DNA from: Apus apus
Lineage: Eukaryota > Chordata > Aves > Apodiformes > Apodidae
DNA length: 64,000 nucleotides
Direction: 5' to 3'
Assembly (NCBI RefSeq): GCF_020740795.1
Contig: NC_067285.1
Location: forward strand, 22,402,241-22,466,240
Under the pieces are notes generated by a model. That model was given only the letters and a program-made list of their open reading frames with translations. It ran no database searches and was not told the DNA's origin. Every line of letters starts with the position of its first letter. Positions within the stretch are counted from its first letter, which is position 1. Made by a program: the position numbers and the translations under genes. Positions 44,871 through 58,300 of the stretch are shown in pieces.

Positions 44871-47852
44871 GATAGTGTGACTAATGGGCAAGTCCTTTCT
44901 TGGCCAGGATTGCTTTTTACTGCAGTGGAAGAACTTTCTATGTGCTCTTAAAAATATTTTAATCGAATGAAGTAATAAAAATGAAATAAATAGTGAAAGA
45001 AGTTTTGTATGGTAGTTGCTAGACCTAGATTATAACTAAATTTCTTCAGATGTCTTCAAGCATTCTTTTGTCACAGGTCCCTAGCAATCACTATACCATA
45101 GCTCATCTGCCAGAACCAGAACTTTTTTTTAGGATTAGGAAACTATTTCTTAAGTATGTTGGTTTGGCCTCAGTAAAAGTACAGCTCACATCAATTTAAG
45201 GCAAATAGAATGCTTTTTTTTTTTCCTTCTTTTGCCTGCAAAAATGTTAAAAAACTTTGACATGTTTCTTAAAACAATGGAACCCAAAGAAATGTGTGAT
45301 TGAATGTTTGTGGGGTTTTTGGTTTTTTTTTGAGGAAGTGTCACTGAATTAGTCAAGCTGTTGTGAAAAAAATGTGGTGTTGGGGTAGAAAAATATAACT
45401 AGTGAGTAGTGAAGTAGATTTCAGCTTCGTGTCTGGGTTTAAATATAACAGACTATGGAATATTGAAAGAGAGGTCCTGACACAGAGGAGTTGTTCTTAT
45501 ATTTAATCACCAAGCTAGGATTGAAATGGGAGATAAAAAGTTGCCTATCTCTGTACTACTAAGTATTATTTGCATCTACTGAAAACTCAGTAATTTTTTC
45601 CAGTCTCATTTTTCCAAATGAATTGGACCTATATGTCAGTCCAAATTCTACAGCATAATTTAGGTCAAAGGTGGAGAAATAATTCATAGTATACACGTAC
45701 ATGGGTTTCCCCCCAGCTCTGCTATATTTTCTGCTTTGCTTGCTTTCCACAAAATTTTGCTTGTTTATTTTTAAGGTATACCTAATTACTTAAAAAAAAT
45801 AAAATAAAATCTGTCTATAGGCAGTCTGTCTGAAACTGGAGACAGATCATAGGTACAGGTTGAGCATTACCTAGAGAAGAAGACTTGAAGTTTGTATAGA
45901 GAAGAAAGAGTAGAAGACAGATGACAAGGAACTCCCAATTAATAAGAAAAATTGAAGAAGTACAGAAATTTAGATGATTACATCATCAGGAACCATCTTT
46001 CTAATTCTGTGTATATATTGAAAGGCTTAATAAAATTGTGTCAGACTTCTTACAGATTGACTGGGCAGAACTGTGCTTCTGTTAATACTTGCCATCAGAT
46101 GTGTCTGACGGTGTGACTGTCTTGCTTCCCTAGGTAACTTATGTTTTAATAATTCTAGAGGCTACCTAGTCTTAAAAAATAGTAAAATCAAGGTTAATTT
46201 GAAATAGTTTTCATTCGGAAATATAGAAACAATTGTGCTACAGTATTATTTTAAAACATCATATGGTTGTTGCTAAAAAATATAAATATAATTTGAAAGT
46301 ACATACTGGCAAGGACTGTATGCACTCATAGAAAGCTACTGCATGTTGTAACAAAAGTACCTCACAATGCCAAGCAAAATAATACATTATAAAACCTTTT
46401 TCTCACTCTAGCAAAACGTGACTATTGTTTTCAAGTTCAGTAAAATAACTCCAGTTGTAATGTAATTTACATTGATGTAGGACATTACAGCTTTCTTCGT
46501 ATTCCTAGGATGCAGTTGATAAACACAATATACATGAATGCATGCATTTAATGCTTCTGTTCTAGAATCAACCACTGGATCGGGGTAAGCTGGACCATGC
46601 ATTATAAAGAATTACTCTAATGATGCCCCAGGGTGGATCTAGCACATTGTGATGTATTTAATCATCGGTTTTTATCGAAGGCATTAGAAGGAAATAGTTG
46701 TTCAGAATTCTGAGGCATAGCTAGTTGTATGTGGTCTTTGACTTACATGGTGAAGAAAGGAAAGCAAAAATCTGAAGTGTCCTTCGATCTTATAGTTACT
46801 TTATTGACACCTTGTGTTTAGGGATTTTAACTGCTTCTTTAGTTTGAAAGCTTGATAATGATTTGTCAGTTTTGAGTTTGCTTCTCTTTCATCACTTGTA
46901 TTGTGCAGTAGCCTGCTTCTTCTAAAGTTTGCATTTTTACTAAAACTCCAGCATGAGTATAAGGACACCAGTTAGCATTGGCTTCCTCATTGGAAATGGC
47001 TGTCAACTCTGTGTGTTAGTATTGGGAACCTCTGGCAAGATTTGAGCTTTGGTTTCAGTCTGTGTTTTTGTGGATCTTCTTCAGATTGTGCCTTGGCTGT
47101 TGAAATGTTAACTGACAAAGTTTTGGCAGTTTACTACTGTATGGTTTGATGACATTGTGATGCTTTTCACCTTCAGGTGACTGTTTGAAGCATTGTTCAG
47201 GCCCTTTACTATGGAAGGTTGTCTTGGCTACTTGGAGATAGATTTAAATGACAGGAAGTCTCAGTCCAGTTCTCCATTAACAGGTGTCTGTATTTAATCA
47301 GGGTAATTTTGTGACCTTGCAAGTTTCAACAGGGAGTCTGGGCCGTTGATTTTTTTGTAGCATAGGAAATACTTGAAGGTATTGCCCTTTAATGAAGTCA
47401 TCACTGTTTTGATTTTTTTTCTTTTTTTAGAATGTGTCAGAAGCCATCTGATAAACACATTTGAGGAAACTTCATGTGCTGTGCCAATAATCCTTTTCCC
47501 AGGGCTGTTAAAGTGTGACACCATAGCATACTGGCAGGTTTCTTCTATTGTCTTATTTTCTTGGTAGGGCCTTGCAGGTGTGTCTGTCTAATTGCTGCTT
47601 GACTCATGGGGCCAGGTGTGGCTGCTTCCTAGACCCAAGAATTAGAGGTAGGATATGATTTTTGCTGATACAGTCTAGCAATTAATTTTGCTTATGGAAG
47701 GAGAAAGATTTGAACTTATGCTTGGTTGATTTGGATGTGATTGGGCCACCACCCTGCTTTGTCCAGTCCCCAACCAACACAAGAGACTAGTCTCAACTTG
47801 TAATTTCTCTTTTTTGAATGAATGTCCACGAGTTTTCAGACTACATGTTACT

Positions 47853-47921
47853 AGGTTTTGTTGTTTGTTTAGGTTTTGTTGTTTGTTTAGGTTTTGTTGT
47901 TTGTTTAGGTTTTGTTGTTTG
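47853..47921. repeat. Minisatellite, 18-bp unit, about 3.8 copies
   Basis: The unit aggttttgttgtttgttt is present as three perfect copies (47853-47870, 47871-47888, 47889-47906) plus a 15-nt partial fourth copy, then a gtgtttgtttttttt run. Because 18 is a multiple of three, the frame through it reads as a Phe-Cys-Cys-Leu-Phe-Arg repeat, which is not evidence of a protein. Perfect identity between copies indicates recent expansion. Confidence 0.93.
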
Positions 47922-50900
47922 GTGTTTGTTTTTTTTATTATAACAAAAGGGGGAAAACAGGCTGTATTCTCTCAAAATAGGTTCACAGTTCATGAAGATG
48001 CAACGATGTTTAAGGTTTTAAATGTTTCCTTGCAAGTTTAGTATGTGGGCAGATTATGTTCCTGTGAAACTCGAAGAAGTTCCCAGGCCACATCTGAATG
48101 CTGCTATTAGCAAGAATGTTTACTATGTACTTCCTTTACCATGTGCTTATTTAAGACTGGGAAGTCTCTAGTTTCTTAGTGTCTTTCAAAAGTGCTAGTT
48201 TCTTCTGAAATCTATCTCAGGTATATATGGCTGGAATTGGTAGACATGCGTAAGGTAAAGCTGGCCCAATATAGAAGAGAGAAAAAAAAAAGTAATTGAG
48301 ATAAAATTTCCATGTGAGGAAAAGTCATACATTTATTTGCAAGGTTACCTGCTTGCTGGTTTACTTTATTTCTACGTTTAGAAAAAAAAAAGTTGCTGTT
48401 ACATTGCAACTGTAGTGTCAGTCAGAGGTAATTCACCCATCTTAACCTCAGCAAAATTTAACTTAATGGTCAGTTTCAAACAGTTCGCTTATACCAAAAA
48501 AAAAAGAAAACAGCCAAGTTTAATGGAAATTTAGAATGGCAAGGATATGTCTTTTGAAGCATTATTGTTGAAGGAGAAGGAGGGACAGCTCTATTTATAT
48601 CTTAGGTGGTATTTCAGATAGTGGTAGACGTGGTAGTCAGCTAAAAATTATCCAATATATGGATAGTGGGTTAAATGAGGCATGTGTTCCCTCTTGGTAA
48701 GCTGGAGACCAAGAGTAAATAATAAGGATTGTTGTGGTTGAGAGCGTGAGCATAGTTTGAGAATCTGGAGATGGGGAAGTAAGGAAGGAAATGCAAGATA
48801 GGTAATCCAGTGAGAAGCCAAACATAACTAGATAGGTTGTTCTGGGAAATTAACTGTTCGTAAAGGTGCAAGACTCTAGGTTAAGTTAACTTTGTTAGTA
48901 TGAAACTAAATACTTTAAAAATCTCAAGGGTTTAAGGGGTATTTCATAGCGTGAAAAGAAGGAGCAGTCTGTGAGTGTAGTTTTTCTTCTTTTTTTAACA
49001 ACAAATGCAGAGTTCATCTTGTTTAAACAAAGGATCTGGATATTCTGTCCCTTAGCACAGGCTGTGGAATTAGCCAGCTATGATAGCCAAAGTAAGGAAA
49101 AAATACTTTTGTTGCTGTTTTGTCTCTGCCCTGTCATCTTCTCTCCCATCCTGTTGTCTTTAAACAAAATTAGTTTCATTTGTGTACCTTAATGGAAGAT
49201 ACAAAAATGCTAGGAATTGCTTAATTTTATTCAATAAGATGATCCAGCAGTCAAATATAAGCTGCTCTTCTTTTTGGCTACAGGAAACTGAGTACAAAAT
49301 AGGTGAGTGGATTTTGTTTTTGTTGCACTGTTGGGCATATATTCTTAAGAGATCAACCCTGGAATCTCTTGAATACTACCCCCATTCTCTTAAAACTACT
49401 GTAATGTAAGTACAAAACATCATTCTTGTCTGAAAAGTATACAGTGATATTTTTGGTCTCCTGAAATTGGAAAATTGTAAAAAGAGTGGTATGCTTTCCA
49501 GTGGTTAAGATGAAAACTTTGGAAACTCATGCAGTAATGGTTAGTGAAGTTTTTTGTTGTAAGCTTCGCCATTTGCTTTGCCTTCTGGAAAGTCAAATAC
49601 ATGCATATGTAATTCAAGCTGGATAGGAGTAGGTTAGTTTACTAAGTAGAAGCTGCAGATAATTTTTACAACTTGTCTTGACTACAGCTTTATTTTCTGA
49701 AAGTGCGAGTAATTAGTTGTGATGATTTAGCTCTATACTTAATATCCATACTCCGCGCTGTGCCTACAGGGTGTTCAGTATCACATTGAGTGCTGCATGG
49801 TAGGATCTAGGTAACACGGTTCTGTAACACCAAGCCCAGGGGGGACTAGCAGCATGAGCAGCAGTTTGCTTTTGACAGCAGAATGTCCTTGTTGCTATTG
49901 ATTAGGCTGTTCAGTGAAGTGAAAAAACATTGATCCAGCTTTAAACTGGTAGTTATATGATAATCCTGGAGATGAATGAGTATCAAGTGAAGTATTGCTG
50001 GGGGGAGGTTGCATGGGGAGAATCCAATACTGTGTTTTTGTGTAGCTAGTAGTACACTAATGACACTTCAATAATAGATGTTTTATTAATAGATCTGCAC
50101 TAAATACAACTAATAAATATGAAACAGATATTTTGGTACAACAGATGTAAATAGTGTTAATACATCTTTTCTTTCTAATTCCCAAAATAGTTGTTCTCTG
50201 TGTGTCTCTAGTCTGGGACACAGTAAGTAATGCTGATTATCTTCATTGGTGATGGAGGGTAGGGTGTTACTCTTTTAGTGTTTTGGTGTCTGATTTGTGG
50301 TTGAGATGCTCTGAAAGAGCATTTGGCAGTCACTGTCAGTTAATTATGTCCCATCTCCCTGTCCCCATCTCATCCCTCTGTTATATCTAAAGCTATCTGA
50401 ATTGTGGTACTTTCTTTTTTTGTCTGAAACGAAGAATCTCAGGGATATTGGAAGGTGGAATATTGACTTGGAGCTGACTCTTCCAACACTTGAATTCATG
50501 GTTCCCTGAAATTATCAGGCAAAATGGATGAATGAGATGACATTGCTGGCGTTAATTTTTTCTGGGATTTGAGTCTGCTTTGACTTCTGCACTCTTTTTC
50601 TTTGGGGTGAATGCTTCTTCCTACACAGCTTAGTTAAGAGATGGGACAGGCATTGTGAATATGGATTGGGAGGACCTTCTTCCCTAGTCAGTATTTGATG
50701 AATGTCAGTTGAGACATCTAAATGCCACCATTTTATACCTTACCCTGTGTTTTGGCAGCCTTAGTTGTGAATGACTTAACCTCTGTTCCTGGCTACTTGA
50801 GTGTTACTGGTGCTTGTTCAGCTTGGGATCCAATGTGATTTAGCTTTATGAAGGTTGACATCATCTCAAAAGGTTCTGCTTCCAGTACTATACTCTTGAC

Positions 50901-51864
50901 ACCTTTCTTTTTGTTGCACTGTGTACTTATTTTCTACCTCCATAAAGCTACAGTTACATGCACTTCTGTAAGGACAGCATGGAAAGATCATATGTGGAGA
51001 TTTTAATTTCTTTGATCACTGAGGTCTGCATGGGCTTCTCCAAAAAATGCATCAACTGTAATTTACGCTAAGAAATTACACTAGCAAAACAGACTGCAGG
51101 TCAGTCTTCCAGAAATGCTGAAATCTCTTCTTCTTCCCTGTCTACTTTTGCCTTTCCCATCCCACTAAAAGATAAGTCTTTGAAGTGCTTGAATTGTCTT
51201 TGTGTATGAGCTTTAGAGAGAGCAAGGTAATTTTGAAGAAAACTTTTATAATCTGCTGTTTTAAAAGAAGATAAATCAACTAACTGAAAACCCCATCAAA
51301 CCCACCCCACACAATTTATTCTTCAAACAAATAAGTCAGCTAGTGATGGGATATTTTTGTTGTTGATTTGGGGGTGGGGGTTGCTTCAAGTGATAAGAAG
51401 TCTGAATTCATTGCAAGAATGTAGTCTTGAATTTTCAGCACTTGGAGCAGGTCTTATTCGTTATACATAAATCTACACAGCTGGTGGAGAACCCTTTGTC
51501 CCAACTTATACCTGTTTGGGTTTTTTTAGAATAAATGCAAATGGTTCTTTTTGTAAGAGATCTGATAGCTATTAGAGTGCAACTGAAGAGAAGCTGTCAC
51601 AATGCTCAATGCACAAAGTAAGAATTGGGGAAGAGGTTTTTGATCTGAGCAATTAAAAGTGATTTGATTACGATCTACATTTGATTTCAATGGCTTATTT
51701 GGAAAGCAGATGGCTTTTTAATATGTGCTTCTGCATGTGTTGTCAGAAAGCAGTTAATCTTTTCTGATAAATCCAGCAAACCTGGGGAGAAACTGGAGTC
51801 AGTCCAGAGTTAGTATAGTAAGAATTAGTGGAAACCAAAACCTACCAGGCTCCACTTACAGATA

Positions 51865-51894
51865 GGAGGGAGAGGGAGGGAGGAAGGAAGAGGG
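51865..51894. repeat. Short G-rich polypurine tract
   Basis: About 30 nt of ggag/gggag/ggaag units on the + strand. It is a simple low-complexity tract with some potential to form a quadruplex or triplex. Confidence 0.6.
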
Positions 51895-52461
51895 CCACAA
51901 ACTGCAGCATGCAAAATTCTGTTAGAGCAGGATAGTAAAACAGATGCTTGTCATACCTGTTTCTATTGGCAGCTGGAAAAGAGGGTTTGAATTTCATTGT
52001 CGGGACCATGCCAGGAACTTACTGCATCAACTTCATAGGTTGCCGTAATTTAGTAGCACAGACACGAGGACTCGCTTGGTTTAGTTGCGTAAGATGATTG
52101 TGTTCTGTATCTGCATATCATTGCTCCTTTTACCCTCCTGAACATAACTACAGTAGGGATGACTAGACCAAAGAAGTTGCTCTGCTATCTATTACCTTTC
52201 CTAATAAGATTATAGTTTTAGTGCTTTAGTTTAAGCCTTTAAAATATTTAATTTATAAGAAGTAGTAACTTGGTCTTGACAGTGAAGTAAAACTGGGGGT
52301 AGGAATAGGTCTAGAAAAGATCTGATTGAAATTAGTATTTTCTAATTCTAGCATTTATTTGGGGTACTTGTAGCTTTTTTTTTTCATAAAAAGCTGCTTT
52401 GCAGTTACTCTTGCATTCAGTTTTTAAACACTTGATTGTAAGTATGAGCTGGATCTCTTGA

Positions 52462-52829
52462 TCTTGGAGAAGAGGAAACTGAGGGGCGACCTCATCAATG
52501 TTTGCAAATACATTAAGGGGGAGTATCTGGAGGACAGAGCCAGGTTCTTCTCAGTGATGTCCAGTCATAGGACAAGGGGCAGTGAGTGCAAACTGGAACA
52601 TAGGAGGTTCCACATGAACATCAGAGAAAACTTCTTTACTGTGCAAGTGACAGAGCACTGGAACAGGCTGCCCAGAGAGGTTGTGGAGTCTCCTTCAGTG
52701 GAGACATTAAAAACCCACCTGGACACATTTCTGTGTGATGTATTCTGGGTGACCCTGCTCTGGCAGGGGGGTTGGACTAGATGATCTTTCAAGGTCCCTT
52801 CCAACTCCTAAGATTCTCTGATTCTATGA
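52462..52829 (+). mobile_element. CR1 LINE fragment including the C-terminal part of its ORF2
   Basis: The segment runs from cttggagaagaggaaactga through cctcatcaatg, cagtcataggacaagggg, cactggaacaggctgccc and gagaggttgtggagtctcc to ggttggactagatgatcttt, ccttccaactcctaa and attctatga, in the order of a CR1 3' end. A frame open over 52458-52784 encodes peptides typical of the extreme C-terminus of CR1 ORF2 (for example [14 protein letters not shown]), so reading-frame integrity survives across most of the fragment and suggests the youngest of the CR1 copies here. The reverse transcriptase and endonuclease domains are absent, so it cannot move by itself. It is sense to KAT6B. Confidence 0.93.
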
Positions 52830-55331
52830 AAGGTCATAGGTTTTACTGCAGTGCTTGTATCCACAGTCAGGCTACATATTCATCTGACCCACATTTTTAC
52901 ATTTTACGTAATTGCTTTATTTGTGTCATGTGAAGTTTATCTGTTTAGAAAAAGATACCCTCCTAATAATGCAATTGTATGTTAAAAACATACTTTTAGT
53001 TTTGATCTTGCATTGCTTCCTGACCAATGTGCCTTTTAATAAGTAATAAAGAAACAAATGGCAATGATAGCTAGTTAGTGGTAGCTTTAATTATGTATAC
53101 CTTTTCCAGGAAGGCATTGTAGCAACTATGGGTAAGACCTTTTCCAAATGAGGGTGATCTTAATAAGTCCAAGGAGTGGACATGGCTCATACAATCACTT
53201 GTCATTTTGGGAGTTTTGTTTATTTGTTTTTCACTTGTGAGTGAGAGAATAAGGAGTTACTTTAAGAGTTTCTTCACTTTGAAATATTACTAGAAAACAC
53301 ATCAAAGTTACACATCTTGTCATTTTGTTACTAGCTTTGCTTTGAGAGAGTTGTAATTGTGTTAAGCTCAATCCGTTTTTTGCATTAAGCTTTTGTAGCT
53401 TTCTGTGGAAAGTAATGGTACTAAGCTTTAAAAAGGTGGAAGTGATTTTATTATTATTCCTGTTATACAATGCGTTCTCTTACTGTTTTGTCTTAGTATA
53501 CTTCGCTACTGCTCTTTTCTCTTAACTGTCAGATCTAACAGTCCTCCATTAAGGTTAATGATGATGGGGAAACTTCATCCCCCTCCTCCACCTATTATCC
53601 TCTAATTTAATACTGAAGTATGACTGCTGATCTTGTTATATATTTACCTTCAGTATTGCTTTATACACTTCTTGTGATCAGATGATTATGTACTTAATTG
53701 AGAAGCTAGAAGTGGCAAATGAGTTTTAGGTGCTTGGCTGTAGTTGTGTTCAGTATCACAATTGTGATGATATTGCAACTGAACCTGGTTGCAGTAGTTG
53801 CCTCCTTTTTTGTCTTGCATGCAGAATCTAAGTGTATGCAATACTGTATGTGCTTTTCCCCTTCCTCCCTCACCTTGCTGCTAATTTGGGTATAATCCAG
53901 TTCTGTTGCTGATATTGTGTATTTTCCTACTCCAACACTATTTATTGTATGAAATCTGGGAATTAAGTAGCATTAGATGGATTTGTTATACATTAAGCCT
54001 GCACATCTATGTAGTTTGTTCAGCTGTTTCTAGCATCATTAAGTATTGTAACTTTTGATTTGTGATTAGATTATTTGTGCTTAGATAGCAGTGGTAAGTG
54101 TTGGCAATACTGGCCTTTTGTTCCTTCAGCAGAGCTATGAGTGAAGAACTATTGAGGAAGATATAGGCTTAAAAACTGTTGAGGATTCGAAGCAGTACAC
54201 AAGACTTCTGTTCTATCCTTGAAACTCCTTTTTATTATTTGCCTTCTTAGAGAGGAGTTGGTTAGGTATTTAGAAGGAGATACTGATGCACTTCATACTG
54301 GAAATGTGTAGACGAAACCTTTTTTTTACAATCTGAATTTTGGAGAAAGTCTTTTCACACAAAGGGGAGATCTGTTAGAGCTGCATGCTCTTATAAAAAA
54401 GAGTTTAAATGACAAGTGTATTTTCAAAAATATGTCTAATGAGTTTAAGACTATTGTATGTGTTTACTGCTACACAGAAATGCTCTTCAATTCATTACTT
54501 CACTTGCTGAAGTAGCATAAGCTGAGTATTTCTGTCCACATAAATTGTGTATGCCGAGATGATGAGTCCCGGTACGTAACAAATGATTGGAAGATTTCTG
54601 GGTTCAGGAACCTGTTTTGGGGACATTGAGAAATTCCTTTCCCTCTGCCATGGTCAAAACCAAAATTTGTTTTTTTCTGGTGTCCCCCTATCACTCAGTC
54701 ACATGACCAAATGTTTTTATAGATTTTTCTTTATGGACTACACAGTCCATGTGGTTTTTATGCTTACCTACTAGGCACTTATTCTTAAACATAAATAGAA
54801 GACTTTGGTTGTCAGATGGTTGCTTTTCAAACGGAAATAAAACAAAAGTGTGTCCCTTAATTCATCCTGCTGTATCTGAGTGAGTAGAAGGGTCAGTTTA
54901 AGAAAGGTGGGGTTTTTGTTTGTTGGGTTTTTTTGGTGGTTGTTTTTTTTTTCCTGTAAAACTAGGTGGGACAGTCTAAAACTATTAATAGCTTATTAGT
55001 TTGTGGGTATGTTGTCTTAAGAATATAACTGGTTACAAGTTGCTTTAAAATACTAAACTGTAAAACTGCTTTGATACATTGTTGGCTATTGTAGTGGAAA
55101 TAAAGTGAAGTGGGGGAATGGGAGATCAACTAGTACAGTAATCATTGAATGCCTCTGTATAAACAAAAGTTACAACTATGGCTCTGAGACATTATGCAAC
55201 TCTTATCAGGTGGTACCACTGTGGTTTGTTTGCTGGTAGGTTGTATATGATTGTTATTTCTGTTTCAGTTTGGAGATTTTGAGCATTTGGACAATGTGCT
55301 TGTGATACAAGGATTACTTTGTGGAATAGGT

Positions 55332-55392
55332 AGGAGGCTGCCCAGAGAGACTGTTGAACCTCCATTCTTGACAGTGTTTAGAACTCTGATAC
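55332..55392 (+). mobile_element. Short, decayed CR1 LINE remnant
   Basis: aggaggctgcccagagagactgttgaacctccattcttgacagtgtttagaac matches the CR1 stretch aggctgcccagagagnttgtggagtctccatccttggagatgttcaaaac. Only about 60 nt are recognisable and both flanks are unfamiliar. The surrounding 114-codon open frame (55251-55595) is a chance frame running through it. Confidence 0.6.
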
Positions 55393-58300
55393 TGGTTTAT
55401 CATGTTTCACTGTTGTCTGACTTGACACCAATTTTTTACTGTGAATTTGTCTCCTTTTCTGGACGTGCCATAGAAGTTCTCTGTACTTCCTTACAGGAAT
55501 TATTTGACAAGAGGTATTCTGGGAAAAAGACAGTGATCTTAAAAGGTAGTTTGAGGGGGTTGTATAGATTAATATGGAGAATACCTTTTGCCTAAGCTAA
55601 TGGCTTCAGTATTCTCTTCTACCTGTATTACACCTTTCTCCTCCAAGCAGTGCAGATGGAGGATACTGTGTCAGCAGACTGTGCCAGTTCTGATGAGGAA
55701 GGCAGATTTCTTAGTGGAGGTCTTCATTTTCCCTAGAAAGCAGTGCTGAAGCAGTGGTTGTACTGTGTGTTTAGCTATAATGAGCAGGAGAACAGCATTT
55801 TCTCCCAGGAAATGGCAGTCTTAAAACATATAAAGAGACTCTTGCAGTTCTTCTGCAGTTGTAATGGAGAAGATGAAAAGATGCAAAAAAGGTAAAACTT
55901 ATTCATTTGCCCCATGTCTTAACTTCGCTACATCCTTCTGTACTTGTGGGTGTTATCTGTAGTTGTGAAGTAGATGGTGGGATTTTTACCTGTGATGTGA
56001 ATTACTTTTTTTCCAGACCTGAATTATTTTTGTGTTTAAAATTGACAGTTTGGATATGACTAGGTACGCTTTCGCAGCCTTTCTTTCCTGTAATCATAAG
56101 ACAACATTCCATATGGTGAATCCATGAAAGATCTCATAATTAATGTTGGTGTTTTGGGCATGTTCTAGTGCAATTTCTTTCCCCTGAGCTGCTGGGAGAG
56201 AGAGAAAATGTTAGGAAACACAGCCCACTGAACAATAAATTTCACTTCAGTGAATAACTGTTAGACTTAAAATTGTGCTCATATGAATACAGACTTATTA
56301 AATTTCAATGATATAATGAAAACGTATATAAATCTGCAGGTTGTGTGGGCTGTCACTGATATGTGATATGAAGAGAGACCTTTTGAGAGCTGTTTTTTTT
56401 TTTTCTATCAGTAGACATATCTGATTCTTTCAGAGTGAGGTGAGTCTTGCTGGTATGTGAGGAGCTAAGGGTTTTTTACTCTGCTGCCACCTGGAGAAGA
56501 GGGACTGTTAACTCCTGTTATGAAAGTGAAAGCTAAAGAGATTGTAGTGGTGTTTTTCCTGATAGCATTTTAACTATTTCTATTGTTTTATTGATGGACA
56601 GGAGGGAAGAGAGGAGAGTTGTGTTTGGTAGTCAGTAGCAGCAGAACTGCAATCCATTAATTTCCCTGGAAGAAGGAGAGAGGTCACTGTCTGTAAAAGT
56701 TCAGTATGTAGCAGAGAAATTTCTAAGAAACCTCTGTTACCAGAAGCTCATTAGTTTTGCCAAATAGCAGCAGTAATAACTATTATCTTACAGGTATCTT
56801 ACAAGTGCAAATTTGTTAGGTATAAAGGAAATGTTAAAGGGTAGTAGACTGTAAAAGCTAGTGTCATAAACCACTCAGGACTTTAGGAAGAGCCTCTTCA
56901 GAATGCATATTGTTCCTTGGTGTGCACTCCATGGTCTTGCTAAACGAACTCAGTCTAAATTAACTGAAATCTCTACTGAGTGGCCAGTAACATTTCTGCC
57001 TGCACTCAAGTCACTTGGTGAACAAATTGTGGAAACGCTTCTACAGTGTATCGTAACCTGGCAGATGTGCGCAGCCCTTAAGTCTCCCAGCCAGCACCAA
57101 AGAATGTTGCTGTTCTGTGAATAATCCAAGATGCTGAATTTAAGAGTAGTAGAAATACAACACTGTTACAAATCTCCTAAGTTATTGGAAACATGCTTTC
57201 TTCCACCGTCTCCCTCTACCCTTTTTCATGGAAGAAAGCAAACTGGTCACTGTATAAATTGTCTATTAATACATAACTGTTTTGTAGTTTTGCATTGTGG
57301 GGGTTTTGTGTGTCATAGAACAGGGTTCCATGTTTGCATGGGATTAAGACACAAGTGTTGTTACTTAGATAATTAGGTATCTACTAGATTTATCCCAAAT
57401 GAGAAATAAATTAGAAATAAATGCCTAGTTTCAGCTAAGTGTTACAGACCAAGTTGTGTGGTTTAGGTTTGTTTTTCTGAAGTTCTATCAAACATAATTT
57501 CAAGAAATAGTCTGTCACTTTAAAAAAAAACTAAGGAAGACTAGAGTGAAAAGTTTTCTTCAGTTGCTGGGTTAATTTGATTTATTTGTTTTGGCTTTTA
57601 AAGTTTAAGCTTTGCTATGTTTTAAGTAACAAAACAACACAGAGGTTTTTGTGCAATATTAATACTTTCCCCTTCCTTTCCCCCCCGTCTTTTTCTTCCT
57701 CTCGTCATGTTTTGTCGCTGTCACCTCTCTTCAAGTGTAAACTTGTTTCTCATATAAACTGTTGTTTTCTTTGGCAGGAGCTACAAGAAAGTCTGTGTGA
57801 AATTATGTAATGTCTGAAAAGTTATGTTCATGATTAATTAGCCTATCATGAAACTATTTTGATGCATGTGGAATAAGTAGATCATACTTTTTATTTATTT
57901 GGTAGTCGTAGAAGGCATTCTGGTCAGATCAGCTGGAGTACTTTCTTATTACCTACGATATACATTACCTGTTTACATTTAGAACATCACATGTATGTTT
58001 TTTTATTGGTCAGCCAATGGGAACCTTGCATTTGCGTTCAAATAAACTTTAAAAGAAACTAGTTTGAGCTGTAGATATGTCTTGTTTCCCAAATAGTAAA
58101 ATTTATAGTTGTTCTGTTAAAGCTAAGCACCCTTTAAGTGGCACATTCAATGGAAATTCTGCAAGAACCTAAAAACTGGGGGGATGAGATATCTGAACTT
58201 GCATTGACATCAGTGCCACAGTTCTCAGATGGCTGTGGAGTCAAAATCTTAGCCAGAATGCTAAGTCGAGAGAGACTTGCTATATAGTCTGATACTGCAG

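Noticed and set aside
55251..55595. 114-codon + strand frame
   Set aside because: It crosses a decayed CR1 remnant and unrelated intronic DNA, and no domain is recognisable.
56903..57124. 73-codon + strand frame with Cys/Trp residues
   Set aside because: I looked for a KAT6B exon or a retroposed gene; the sequence matches neither, has no convincing flanking splice sites and is of chance length.
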